NCBI GenBank assembly: GCA_002296055.1
Contig: DBHE01000182.1
Location: forward strand, 1 to 26,503
Source: Pseudomonadaceae bacterium UBA836
GTDB lineage: Bacteria; Pseudomonadota; Gammaproteobacteria; Pseudomonadales; Pseudomonadaceae
Direction: 5' to 3'
DNA: 26,503 nucleotides
The translations under genes were made by a program, and so were the position numbers. Shown piece by piece: positions 16,765 to 23,685 of this stretch (its first letter is position 1; every line of letters begins with the position of its first letter). Under the pieces are notes generated by a model. That model saw only the letters and a program-made list of their open reading frames with translations, was not told the DNA's origin and did not search any database.

Positions 16765-16783
16765 AATGCGAACTATTTGCGTT
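16765..16783. promoter_or_regulatory. Fur-like box between siderophore receptor and AraC regulator
   Basis: AATGCGAACTATTTGCGTT is a 19-bp imperfect inverted repeat (arms AATGCGAA and TTTGCGTT, six of eight paired) resembling Fur boxes of the GCAAAT-type seen in gammaproteobacteria. It lies about 80 bp before the receptor start and about 110 bp before the regulator, so iron-Fur could repress both. Confidence 0.5.
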
Positions 16784-16892
16784 TGCTGTGCGCGGCGAGT
16801 AGTCTGCCACAGCGTCACGCAGGGGCGTTTTGCGTTGGCGTCAGCTTTCTTTGTCCGGCAGTCATCTTTGGCGCGACGCCAGGGGGTAGCAG

Positions 16893-17858
16893 GTGAGTCA
16901 TGGTCAGGATATGGTCGGTGCCAGTGAGCTGGTACGGCGTATTGGCGCACAGGTGCAGTTGTCTGCGCCACAGGCAGGCAATCAGCTGTTTCGCGGCCGC
17001 CTGAGCTGGCAGCGTCTGCGCTCTGGGTTGTCGCTGCACTGCTCTGACTGTGTCGAGCTGGAGGACTTTTCAACCAGCGTCGAGGTGGACCCGAAGCTCA
17101 TTCTGGTGCTGTTCCTGCAGGGCCGCAGTGATGTCAGTTATGACGACCGCGCACCGCACTTTGACCACGACGCTCGCCGCCCCGAGGGCATGGCGGTCAC
17201 CCTGACCGAGCCGGCCACCTTCAGTCGCCGTGCACGTCGCGGCCAGCATATCCGTAAACTGTCGATCAGCATGACGCCAGACTGGTTCGAAGGCGGCGGC
17301 TTTGACGCCCAGCGCAGCCTCAGGGCGCTGCTGGACGGTGCCAACAGTCATCTGCGTGTTCAGCGCTGGTTGCCTTCGCCGCGTGCGCTGGCGCTGGCTG
17401 AAGCCAGCATGCATCAGCAGGCCGACAACCCCTTGCTGGCGCATTTGCAGCAGGAGAGCCGCGCGCTGGAGTTGGCCCATGAGGTGATTGCCGGCCTGAC
17501 CGGTGAAGGTGTCGCCGTGCCGGACAGCCTGCGTCCGCACGAGCAGCGATTGATTGCCCGGGTACAGGACCTGCTGATCAGCGATACCGCCGATGGCTGG
17601 TCGTTGGAGCAGATCGCTCACGAGGTTGGCACCAGCGCCAGCACACTGCAGCGGCAGTTCAAGGCTGCGCAGGGCATGTCCCTGTTTGCCTGGCAGCGCC
17701 AGCGCAAGTTGCAGCAGGCGTTTGATGCTCTGACTGCGGGCACCCTGTCTATCGAAGAGGCTGCCGCCCTGGCGGGGTACGGCAGCGCGGCCAACTTTGC
17801 GACGGCGTTTCGGCGCGCCTTCGGCAGCACGCCACAGCAGGTCCGGCGGTTTCTCTAA
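16893..17858 (+). CDS. PchR-like AraC-family regulator
   Basis: This is a transcription regulator of 321 residues. The N-terminal region (about 1-215) is like that of PchR-type siderophore regulators, with KLILVLFLQGRSDVSYDDR and FSRRARRGQHIRKLSISM. The C-terminal domain (about 220-321) carries two helix-turn-helix units, QIAHEVGTSASTLQRQFKAAQG and EAAALAGYGSAANFATAFRRAFG. PchR-type proteins activate receptor and siderophore genes when the ferric siderophore is present. Its divergent placement next to the catechol receptor suggests it activates that gene. The start is GTG with AGGGGG six bases upstream; an ATG at 16911 is the alternative. It lies upstream of the nickel operon in the same direction but is separated by 208 bp with its own operator. 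Confidence 0.87.
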   Translation: MSHGQDMVGASELVRRIGAQVQLSAPQAGNQLFRGRLSWQRLRSGLSLHCSDCVELEDFSTSVEVDPKLILVLFLQGRSDVSYDDRAPHFDHDARRPEGMAVTLTEPATFSRRARRGQHIRKLSISMTPDWFEGGGFDAQRSLRALLDGANSHLRVQRWLPSPRALALAEASMHQQADNPLLAHLQQESRALELAHEVIAGLTGEGVAVPDSLRPHEQRLIARVQDLLISDTADGWSLEQIAHEVGTSASTLQRQFKAAQGMSLFAWQRQRKLQQAFDALTAGTLSIEEAAALAGYGSAANFATAFRRAFGSTPQQVRRFL

Positions 17859-17972
17859 TCTTTGCACGCTTATGGGGCGCGAAGTGCTTTGGTGCTCTTT
17901 TTTGGTGCGCGTCATGCGTATCCACAGACCTTTCGTGCGCCTGTAGCCCCCTGAAACCGATAATCTGGCACT

Positions 17973-18002
17973 TGGTGTGAACTTTGCTAATTTGTTCATA
18001 CT
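17973..18002. promoter_or_regulatory. Candidate NikR operator overlapping the metal-operon promoter
   Basis: GTGTGAAC (17975-17982) and GTTCATAC (17994-18001) form an inverted repeat with seven of eight positions matched. It resembles the NikR consensus GTATGA-N-TCATAC; the gap between the six-base cores is 15 here against 16 in E. coli. A plausible promoter lies within it: TTGGTG (17973-17978) and CATACT (17997-18002), 18 bases apart. Binding would therefore block RNA polymerase. The start codon of the TonB receptor is 65 bases downstream. No cobalamin-riboswitch-like element was recognised in the leader. Confidence 0.6.
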
Positions 18003-18066
18003 GGTGCCCGCTTGCCCCTGTATTTGCGGCTGGGAGGTATCGCTACTGCCCGTTTAAGGATGTCTC

Positions 18067-20061
18067 ATGCTGTTTCCCCGTCTCACGCCGCTAGCGGCTG
18101 CTCTGCTGATGCCCCTGCCAGCGCTGGCCACCTCTGAACCGGTCTCGTTGGCCAGTATTACCGTCAAGGGTCAGGCCATGGCCGACACGACTGACCAGGC
18201 CTATTCGGTTACCCATCTGCACGCTGAAGACATCCGTGGCGAGCATGTTGATCAGGTGCAGAGCTTGCTGCGTAAGGTGCCGGGCATGAATGTCGGCACG
18301 CTGGGGCTGCCGGGGGTGGCAGACAATATCTCGCTGCGCGGCTTTGGCGCCGGCGGGCACGGTGGGGACATCGGCTTTGTTGTCGATGGCATTCCGCTCA
18401 ACGAAGCCATGTCCCACGCCGATGGTTATGGCGACCTGAACGTGATCATTCCGCTGGAGCTGGAGCGTATCGATGTGCTGCATGGCCCGGTCTCGGCGCT
18501 GTACGGCAACTACAACCGGGCCGGCACGGTCACGCTGCAGAGCCGTCGTGGCGGTGATTACCGCGATCTGGACATCAGCGCGGCGGAGTTCGGCAAGCTG
18601 GACCTGCAGGCCGCCGGCGGCGTTGAGGCCGAGCGTCAGCGCGTTAACCTCGCAGTGCAGGCAGTCCATGATGACGGTTTTCGCGACCAGTCGCAGGCTG
18701 ACCGGCAAACCCTGGCCGGGCGCTGGGCGCTGGATGTGAGCCCTGATCTGGAAGTGGCCCTGTCCACCCGGCTGCATCATGCCGAGGCGGATAACCCGTC
18801 CTACCTGCCCTACGCCGATTATCAGCGCGACCCCTATGGCGTTTATAGCGAGGTGCAGAACGACGGTAGCGAGAAGGACTTCAGAACCCTGCGCCTGGAT
18901 GCCAACTATCAGCTGAGCGATGAGCTACGCCTGTTGAGTTTTGTCTACCACACCAGCCAGGACTTCAGCCGCTGGTTTACCCGGCCGGTCAGCGGCGTCT
19001 GGACTCAGCGTGAAGAAACCTACGACCGCGATGTGCTCGGCGGCGGCTTCAACCTCAATGGCGACAGCCTGCTGGCGGGCAAGGCGCTGACCTGGGTTAC
19101 CGGCATCGAGACCTATCGTGAACGCACCGATTATCTGAAGTACGAAGATACCCAATACCGCCAGCGGGTCGGGCTGCCGGAGCTGGATCGCCGCTTCAGC
19201 CTGAATAACCTGGCGGCCTTCGGCGAGATGCAGTGGCAACTGCACCCGTTGTTCATGCCCAGCCTGGGTCTGCGCTGGGATCGCTTTACCGGCGACTGCG
19301 ATCTGCAAGGCGCGCAAACCAGCGCGGCGGAGTGCGAGCGCATGTCGGCGGTCAGCCACACCAGCCCCAAACTGGGCATTCGCTCGCAGCCACTGGAGTG
19401 GCTGGAGCTGCGTGGCAGCTGGGCCGAAGGCTTTGCCATCGCGCCGGATACCGCCAAGTACGACCTGGGCGCAGGCAGTGTGTCGCCCAACGTGTTCCGG
19501 CAGGTTGAGCTGGGTATCACGCTGACATGGCGTGACCTGGGCCTTGATTTGGCGACCTACCGCATCGACTCCAGCGATGAGATCGGCCGCAACCCGGCCG
19601 GTGATTACGAGAACTTTGGCGAGACCCGCCGGCAGGGCGTGGAAGTGGCCGGCTACTGGTATCTCACCGATAGCCTGGATGTATCGCTGGCCTGGGCCAC
19701 GGCGCAGTCGGAGATTCGCAAGCACCGTGATGCCTCCCTGGAAGGCAACCGGGTGACCGGTGTGCCCAGCCACACCACGACCGCGCAGCTCAACTGGCGC
19801 CCGCTGACGCACTGGGAAACCAGCCTGACGCTGCGTGATATCGGTGATTACGCGGTCAACGCCAGCAATCAGCTGGTCGATCGCGGCTACCGCGTGACCG
19901 ACCTGACACTGGCCTACCAGTTTCCGGGTACCCCGGACTATCGCGCCTACCTGGCGGTGGAGAACCTGACCGACAAGGTCTATGCCTCCACGGTCTCCAC
20001 CATCGGGTATGCTACCGGCGCGCCCCGTCGCGTCAGTCTGGGCCTTCAGGCCAGTTTCTGA
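18067..20061 (+). CDS. TonB-dependent outer-membrane receptor of the nickel operon
   Basis: This is an outer-membrane beta-barrel transporter of 664 residues. It has a signal peptide (about 1-22, LPALA-T), a TonB-box-like segment SLASITVKGQ, a plug domain (LRKVPGMNVG, ISLRGFGAGGHGGD, LERIDVLHGPVSALYGNYNRAGTVTL, up to about 165) and a barrel ending in Phe (VSLGLQASF). The barrel is shorter than in siderophore receptors. It is the first gene of an operon with nikKLMQO and nikR, so its likely cargo is nickel or a nickel chelate. Nickel-linked TonB receptors are known or predicted elsewhere (for example FrpB4 of Helicobacter). The start follows TAAGGATGTCTC. It lies downstream of a NikR-like operator. 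Cobalt or a metallophore complex remains possible. Confidence 0.88.
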   Translation: MLFPRLTPLAAALLMPLPALATSEPVSLASITVKGQAMADTTDQAYSVTHLHAEDIRGEHVDQVQSLLRKVPGMNVGTLGLPGVADNISLRGFGAGGHGGDIGFVVDGIPLNEAMSHADGYGDLNVIIPLELERIDVLHGPVSALYGNYNRAGTVTLQSRRGGDYRDLDISAAEFGKLDLQAAGGVEAERQRVNLAVQAVHDDGFRDQSQADRQTLAGRWALDVSPDLEVALSTRLHHAEADNPSYLPYADYQRDPYGVYSEVQNDGSEKDFRTLRLDANYQLSDELRLLSFVYHTSQDFSRWFTRPVSGVWTQREETYDRDVLGGGFNLNGDSLLAGKALTWVTGIETYRERTDYLKYEDTQYRQRVGLPELDRRFSLNNLAAFGEMQWQLHPLFMPSLGLRWDRFTGDCDLQGAQTSAAECERMSAVSHTSPKLGIRSQPLEWLELRGSWAEGFAIAPDTAKYDLGAGSVSPNVFRQVELGITLTWRDLGLDLATYRIDSSDEIGRNPAGDYENFGETRRQGVEVAGYWYLTDSLDVSLAWATAQSEIRKHRDASLEGNRVTGVPSHTTTAQLNWRPLTHWETSLTLRDIGDYAVNASNQLVDRGYRVTDLTLAYQFPGTPDYRAYLAVENLTDKVYASTVSTIGYATGAPRRVSLGLQASF

Positions 20062-20085
20062 CTTCAGCGCATAAGGAGTTTGATC

Positions 20086-20796
20086 ATGTTTTACCCCCTG
20101 CGCCGCCTGCTTGCGGCAACCAGTCTGGCCCTGCTCAGCCCTTTGGTCAGTGCTCATACCGTCTGGCTGGAAGCGACTGACAGCGCGACCGACTATGCGG
20201 TGCGCTTTGGCGGCCATGCTGGCGTGTTGGAAGATTTTCCGCCGGCCAAACTGACCGAGATTCGCGCCATCGACGAGGCCGGTGAGCCGATCAACGTCGC
20301 TCGTCAGGATCTCGCCGCCGGTGTACGTCTAAAGACCGCTCAGCCAGCCTCCCTGCTGACCCTGACCTTTGACAACGGCATCTGGAGCCGCCTGCCCAGC
20401 GGCCGCAGCGAGAACCTGCCGATGGATCAGGTGGAGGGCGCCGAGTCGGCGGTCAACGCGATCAAGTACCACAAGTACATTGCGCGTTGGGATGCCCAGG
20501 CCATCCAGGCGCAGGGGCAGCCGTTCGAACTGGTACCGCTCAATCAGCAGGCGCCGGCCGCCGGTGAGCCGCTGCGCCTCAAGGTGCTGATCGACGGCCA
20601 GCCGGCGCAGGGTATCGCCCTGGCCTTTGGCGAGGAGGGTGACGATGCCGTCAGTGACACTGAAGGCGTGGCGGTGCTGAGCGCGCGCGCGGGCGTCAAC
20701 CGTATCTGGTCCGGACAGCGGCTGGAGGTGGCGGACAACCCCGCCTACACCCAGCTAAGCACTGAATACAGTCTGGTGTTCCATGCGCAGGATTGA
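20086..20796 (+). CDS. nikK: NikK-type periplasmic protein (DUF4198)
   Basis: This protein of 236 residues belongs to the DUF4198 family, accessory to NikM-type ECF nickel transporters that lack NikN. The signal peptide (about 1-23) ends LVSA, so the mature protein would begin at His24 with HTVWLEA, a conserved feature of the family. The rest is predicted beta-rich with no membrane helix; further motifs are RFGGHAG and the C-terminal Ig-like part (LRLKVLIDGQPAQGIALAF with TEGVAVLSARAG). It probably captures or hands over metal in the periplasm. The ATG at 20086 has AAGGAG seven bases upstream. It lies 24 bp after the receptor gene and overlaps nikL by 14 bp. The nikK name follows the Nik nomenclature; the function is inferred. 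Confidence 0.8.
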   Translation: MFYPLRRLLAATSLALLSPLVSAHTVWLEATDSATDYAVRFGGHAGVLEDFPPAKLTEIRAIDEAGEPINVARQDLAAGVRLKTAQPASLLTLTFDNGIWSRLPSGRSENLPMDQVEGAESAVNAIKYHKYIARWDAQAIQAQGQPFELVPLNQQAPAAGEPLRLKVLIDGQPAQGIALAFGEEGDDAVSDTEGVAVLSARAGVNRIWSGQRLEVADNPAYTQLSTEYSLVFHAQD

Positions 20797-21268
20797 GCTG
20801 CAGCTTGCTGCGCTGCTGGCGCTCTGGCTGTCGGCCTTTGCCGTGCAGGCCCACGGCCTGGATGTGATTGCTCAGCACAGTGATGGCCAGGTGTCTGGCC
20901 TGGCCCTGTACACCGACGGCACACCGGCGCAGGCGATTTACGTTGCGCTGGTTGCGGCTGAGGACGCTACGCAGGTACTGGACGAGAGCAAGACCGATGG
21001 CGAGGGCCGCTTTGTGTTCGCGGCGCGCGCCGATGGCGGCATGCGGGTCATTGTTGAAGGCGAGGAGGGGCATCGCGCCCAGGCGCTGGTTAGCGACTTG
21101 CCGGCCAGCGGTGGCAGTAATGCGACCTTGTTGCTGCTGCGCGAGGATATCGCCCGCCTGCAGCAGCATATGTGGTGGCGTGATCTGATTGGCGGCATCG
21201 GCTACCTGGTCGGCATTGTGGGCCTGTGGGCGCTGTGGCGCAGCCGTCAGAGCGGGCAGGCGCGCTGA
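20783..21268 (+). CDS. nikL: NikL-type membrane-anchored accessory protein
   Basis: This protein of 161 residues has a signal peptide (about 1-23, FAVQA) that would leave His24 as the mature N-terminus (HGLDVIAQH). A small beta-sandwich domain of carboxypeptidase-regulatory type follows (SGLALYTDGTPAQAIYV, TDGEGRFVFAARADG). Next come a short amphipathic stretch (LLLREDIARLQQHMWW) and one C-terminal membrane helix (about 136-152) with a basic tail. The layout fits NikL, which with NikK takes the place of NikN in many proteobacterial nickel transporters. The gene overlaps nikK by 14 bp and nikM by one base (TGATG), pointing to coupled translation. Its precise job is unknown; an extracytoplasmic partner of NikM is most likely. 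Confidence 0.8.
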   Translation: MRRIELQLAALLALWLSAFAVQAHGLDVIAQHSDGQVSGLALYTDGTPAQAIYVALVAAEDATQVLDESKTDGEGRFVFAARADGGMRVIVEGEEGHRAQALVSDLPASGGSNATLLLLREDIARLQQHMWWRDLIGGIGYLVGIVGLWALWRSRQSGQAR

Positions 21269-21882
21269 TGCATATTGCCGAGGGCGTCCTCAGTCTGCCG
21301 GTGCTGGCCGGTTGCGCGGCCTTGTCGGCGGGCTGTGTCGCCATGGGTGTGCGCCGCCTGGACGAGACACGCATGCCGCTGGCGGCGCTGCTCGGCGCAG
21401 CCTTTATGGTTGCCAGTACGCTGCACATGCCGGTTGGCGTGGGCAGTGTGCATCTGATCCTCAACGGCCTGGCCGGTCTGTTGCTTGGCTGGGCGGTGTT
21501 TCCGCTGTTCTTTGTTGCTCTGTTGCTGCAGGCGGCGTTGTTCTCCTTTGGCGGCTTTACCGTGCTGGGCGCCAATCTGCTGATCATGGCCGCGCCTGCG
21601 TTGCTCTGCCATCTGCTGCTGGCGCCAGCGCTGCGGGGCGAGCCCAGCCGGCGTCGGCTGCTGCTGGTGGGTGCCGGCTGCGGTGTAATCGGCGTGGGCG
21701 GAGCCACGGTGCTGGCGGCGCTGCTGCTGAACCTGAGCGGTGGCAGTCTGTTTGATCATCTGGTTGGCATGCTGGTGCTGTCCCACGCGCCGGTGTTTGT
21801 GGTCGATGCCCTGATCAGCGCGCTGGCGCTGAACCTGTTATGGCGCATGCTGCCGGACATGACGCGGGAGCTGTGTCTGTGA
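21268..21882 (+). CDS. nikM: Nickel ECF transporter substrate-binding membrane component NikM
   Basis: This is an S-component of the energy-coupling-factor transporter, 204 residues, with six or so membrane helices. It begins MHIAEGVLS. In CbiM/NikM proteins Met1 and His2 together with a later His bind the metal inside the membrane pocket; the matching later His is His62 in GVGSVHLILNGLAG. A short N-terminal extension in the open frame would destroy this site, so the ATG at 21268 is certainly the start. NikM against CbiM (cobalt) cannot be fully settled by sequence; the NikR gene and the NikK/NikL partners favour nickel. It overlaps nikL by one base and nikQ by four. Confidence 0.88.
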   Translation: MHIAEGVLSLPVLAGCAALSAGCVAMGVRRLDETRMPLAALLGAAFMVASTLHMPVGVGSVHLILNGLAGLLLGWAVFPLFFVALLLQAALFSFGGFTVLGANLLIMAAPALLCHLLLAPALRGEPSRRRLLLVGAGCGVIGVGGATVLAALLLNLSGGSLFDHLVGMLVLSHAPVFVVDALISALALNLLWRMLPDMTRELCL

Positions 21883-22538
21883 ATGCGCCGCAGCGGTTGC
21901 TGCTGGCGATGGCCGGGGCGCTGGCTGCTGCCTTGCTGCAGCAGACCTGGCAACTGCTTGCGTTGCTGGTGGTGGCCGTGGCCGCGCTGCTGTGCGTGGC
22001 GGCGCTGCGCCTGGCCTCGCCCGGCTGGCTGCTACGCCGGGTGGCGCTGCTGAATGTTTTTGTGGCGTTGGTTTGGCTGACTCTGCCCTGGCAATGGTCG
22101 TCAGGCGCGCTGAGCTGGAGCGAGGCGGGCGTGCAGGCGGCGCTGCATATCAGCTTGCGCAGCAACATCGCCGGGCTGTTCTGCATCGCCTTGCTGGCCG
22201 GTATGAATGCCTTTGAGGTGGCGGCGGCCGCCGCGCGTCTGGGCATGCCAGCGCGGCTGGCACAGCTGTTGTTGCTGACGGTGCGTTATCTCAGCGTGCT
22301 GCAGCAGACCCGCCAACAGGTGCAGCGGGCGATGCAGGCACGGGGTTTTCGGCCGCGCTGCAACTGGCGCACGGTGGAGGTGCTGTCATTGCAGGTGGCG
22401 CTGATCCTGGTGCATGCGCTGCTGCGTGCTGAGCGGGTGGCGCAGGCGATGCAGGCGCGGGGGCTGGCGCAGCGTCTGCGTGTCCCTGCCCAGCCTGTTG
22501 AGGCGCCGGGTCTGGCGGCCGGACAGGAGTGGCGATGA
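21879..22538 (+). CDS. nikQ: Nickel ECF transporter transmembrane component NikQ
   Basis: This is the T-component (CbiQ/NikQ family), 219 residues, which couples the ATPase to NikM in the inner membrane. Several hydrophobic helices come first (about 8-85, then 105-130). The cytoplasmic coupling region follows, with the two Ala-Arg-Gly motifs that dock on the ATPase, here AMQARGFRP (about 150) and AMQARGLAQ (about 190). The start is a GTG at 21879 forming GTGA with the nikM stop, and GGGAG lies eight bases upstream. Its own stop forms ATGA with the nikO start. Family membership is clear. Confidence 0.87.
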   Translation: MNAPQRLLLAMAGALAAALLQQTWQLLALLVVAVAALLCVAALRLASPGWLLRRVALLNVFVALVWLTLPWQWSSGALSWSEAGVQAALHISLRSNIAGLFCIALLAGMNAFEVAAAAARLGMPARLAQLLLLTVRYLSVLQQTRQQVQRAMQARGFRPRCNWRTVEVLSLQVALILVHALLRAERVAQAMQARGLAQRLRVPAQPVEAPGLAAGQEWR

Positions 22539-23167
22539 GTGTGCTGATTGAGGCGAGCGGGCTGCGTCTGGCGCGCGGCCCGCAGCGCCAGCTTGCGCTG
22601 CCGGACTTTGCCCTGCATGAGGGCGAGCGGCTGTGCCTGGTGGGGCCAAGCGGGCGTGGCAAGACCAGCCTGCTGCACGCGCTGCTGGGGTTTGTGCCGC
22701 TGCAGGCCGGCAGTCTGCAGGTGTTTGGCCGTGCGCGCAGCCGCGAGGCGGACTTTGTGCCGCTGCGCGGGCCGCTGGGCTTGTTGTTTCAGGACCCGGT
22801 CGATCAGCTGTTTGGCCCGACCGTGGCCGATGATGTGGCCTTTGGACCTCGCAATATGGGACAGGACCGCGCGCAGGCCGGCCAACTGGCGCTGCGTACC
22901 CTGGCCGCGCTGCAGCTGGAGCACTTGGCCGAACGGCCGGTGCAGCAGCTCTCCGGTGGTGAGCAGCGGCTGGTGGCGCTGGCCGGGGTGCTGGCGATGA
23001 GCCCGCGGGTGTTGCTGCTGGATGAACCGAGCAACGGCCTGGACGAGGCCAGTTGCGAGCGTCTGTTTGCCTGTTTGCTGGACACCGGCTTGCCAATGCT
23101 GATTGCCAGCCACGATCAGACACTGGTACAACGTCTGGGAACCCGGATTTTGACGCTGCCCGCATGA
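22535..23167 (+). CDS. nikO: Nickel ECF transporter ATPase NikO
   Basis: This ABC ATPase of 210 residues powers the NikMQ complex from the cytosol. Motifs in order: Walker A GPSGRGKT (37-44), Q-loop Gln86 in LLFQDPVDQLF, signature LSGGE (139-143), Walker B VLLLDEP (159-165) and H-loop His193 in IASHDQ. The sequence LFGPTVADDVAFGP after the Q-loop is typical of ECF A-components. It is somewhat shorter than many CbiO/NikO proteins and ends soon after the H-loop. The ATG at 22535 has AGGAG upstream and overlaps nikQ by four bases; a GTG at 22529 would add only two residues. NikR begins seven bases downstream. Confidence 0.9.
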   Translation: MSVLIEASGLRLARGPQRQLALPDFALHEGERLCLVGPSGRGKTSLLHALLGFVPLQAGSLQVFGRARSREADFVPLRGPLGLLFQDPVDQLFGPTVADDVAFGPRNMGQDRAQAGQLALRTLAALQLEHLAERPVQQLSGGEQRLVALAGVLAMSPRVLLLDEPSNGLDEASCERLFACLLDTGLPMLIASHDQTLVQRLGTRILTLPA

Positions 23168-23174
23168 GGATCAG

Positions 23175-23648
23175 ATGGAGCGCATCACCATTTCCCTGGA
23201 GAGTGATCTGGCCGAAGCCTTTGACGCGCTGATCGCCGAGCGCGGTTATCGCAGCCGCTCCGAAGCGATGCGTGACCTGCTGCGCGCTGAGCTGGAGAGT
23301 GCTCGCCAGACGGAACAGTCGAGCGAATACTGTGTGGCCGCGCTCAGCTATGTCTACCACCATCATCAGCGCGAACTGGCTGAGCGGCTGGCGCGCCATC
23401 ACCACGAGCACCATGACCTGAGCGTGTCCACACTGCTGTCCTACATCGACCATGACCACTGCCTGGCCAGCTCGATCCTGCGTGGGCCTACGGTGCAGGT
23501 ACGCCAGTTGGCCGAGCGCATTATGGCTGAAAGCGGCGTGCGGCACGGCCAACTGAACCAGGTATCGCTGACCGAAGACGAACACGAACATCAGCACGCC
23601 GGGCATGACCATAGCGGCCGGCATCGCCATCTGCGCCCCTTGAGCTAG
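23175..23648 (+). CDS. nikR: NikR-family metal-responsive repressor with altered metal site
   Basis: This ribbon-helix-helix repressor has 157 residues. The N-terminal DNA-binding domain keeps the strand residues Arg3 and Thr5 (MERITIS) and the helix GYRSRSEAMRDLLR. The ACT-like metal domain keeps LSYVYHHH, HHDLSVSTL and CLASSILRG. Compared with E. coli NikR, ligand His76 is retained (His77) and Cys95 is retained (Cys96), but His87 and His89 are replaced by Leu88 and Tyr90 (codons CTG and TAC at 23436 and 23442). A tail of about 24 extra residues bears seven His (137-152). The gene ends the operon, so it is probably autoregulated through the palindrome at 17975-18001. Nickel is the likely ligand, but the altered site leaves cobalt or another metal open. 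Confidence 0.92.
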   Translation: MERITISLESDLAEAFDALIAERGYRSRSEAMRDLLRAELESARQTEQSSEYCVAALSYVYHHHQRELAERLARHHHEHHDLSVSTLLSYIDHDHCLASSILRGPTVQVRQLAERIMAESGVRHGQLNQVSLTEDEHEHQHAGHDHSGRHRHLRPLS

Positions 23649-23685
23649 CACAGCGGCGCTTTGAACACCCGACAAGAGGTTTTTT

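Noticed and set aside
18002..18066. Cobalamin riboswitch in the leader of the metal operon
   Set aside because: The leader is only about 60 bases and no B12-box-like sequence was recognised; NikR in the operon explains regulation better.
17859..18066. Fur box upstream of the operon TonB receptor
   Set aside because: A GATAATC string (17959-17965) is present but has no matching opposite arm; the NikR-like palindrome is the stronger signal.
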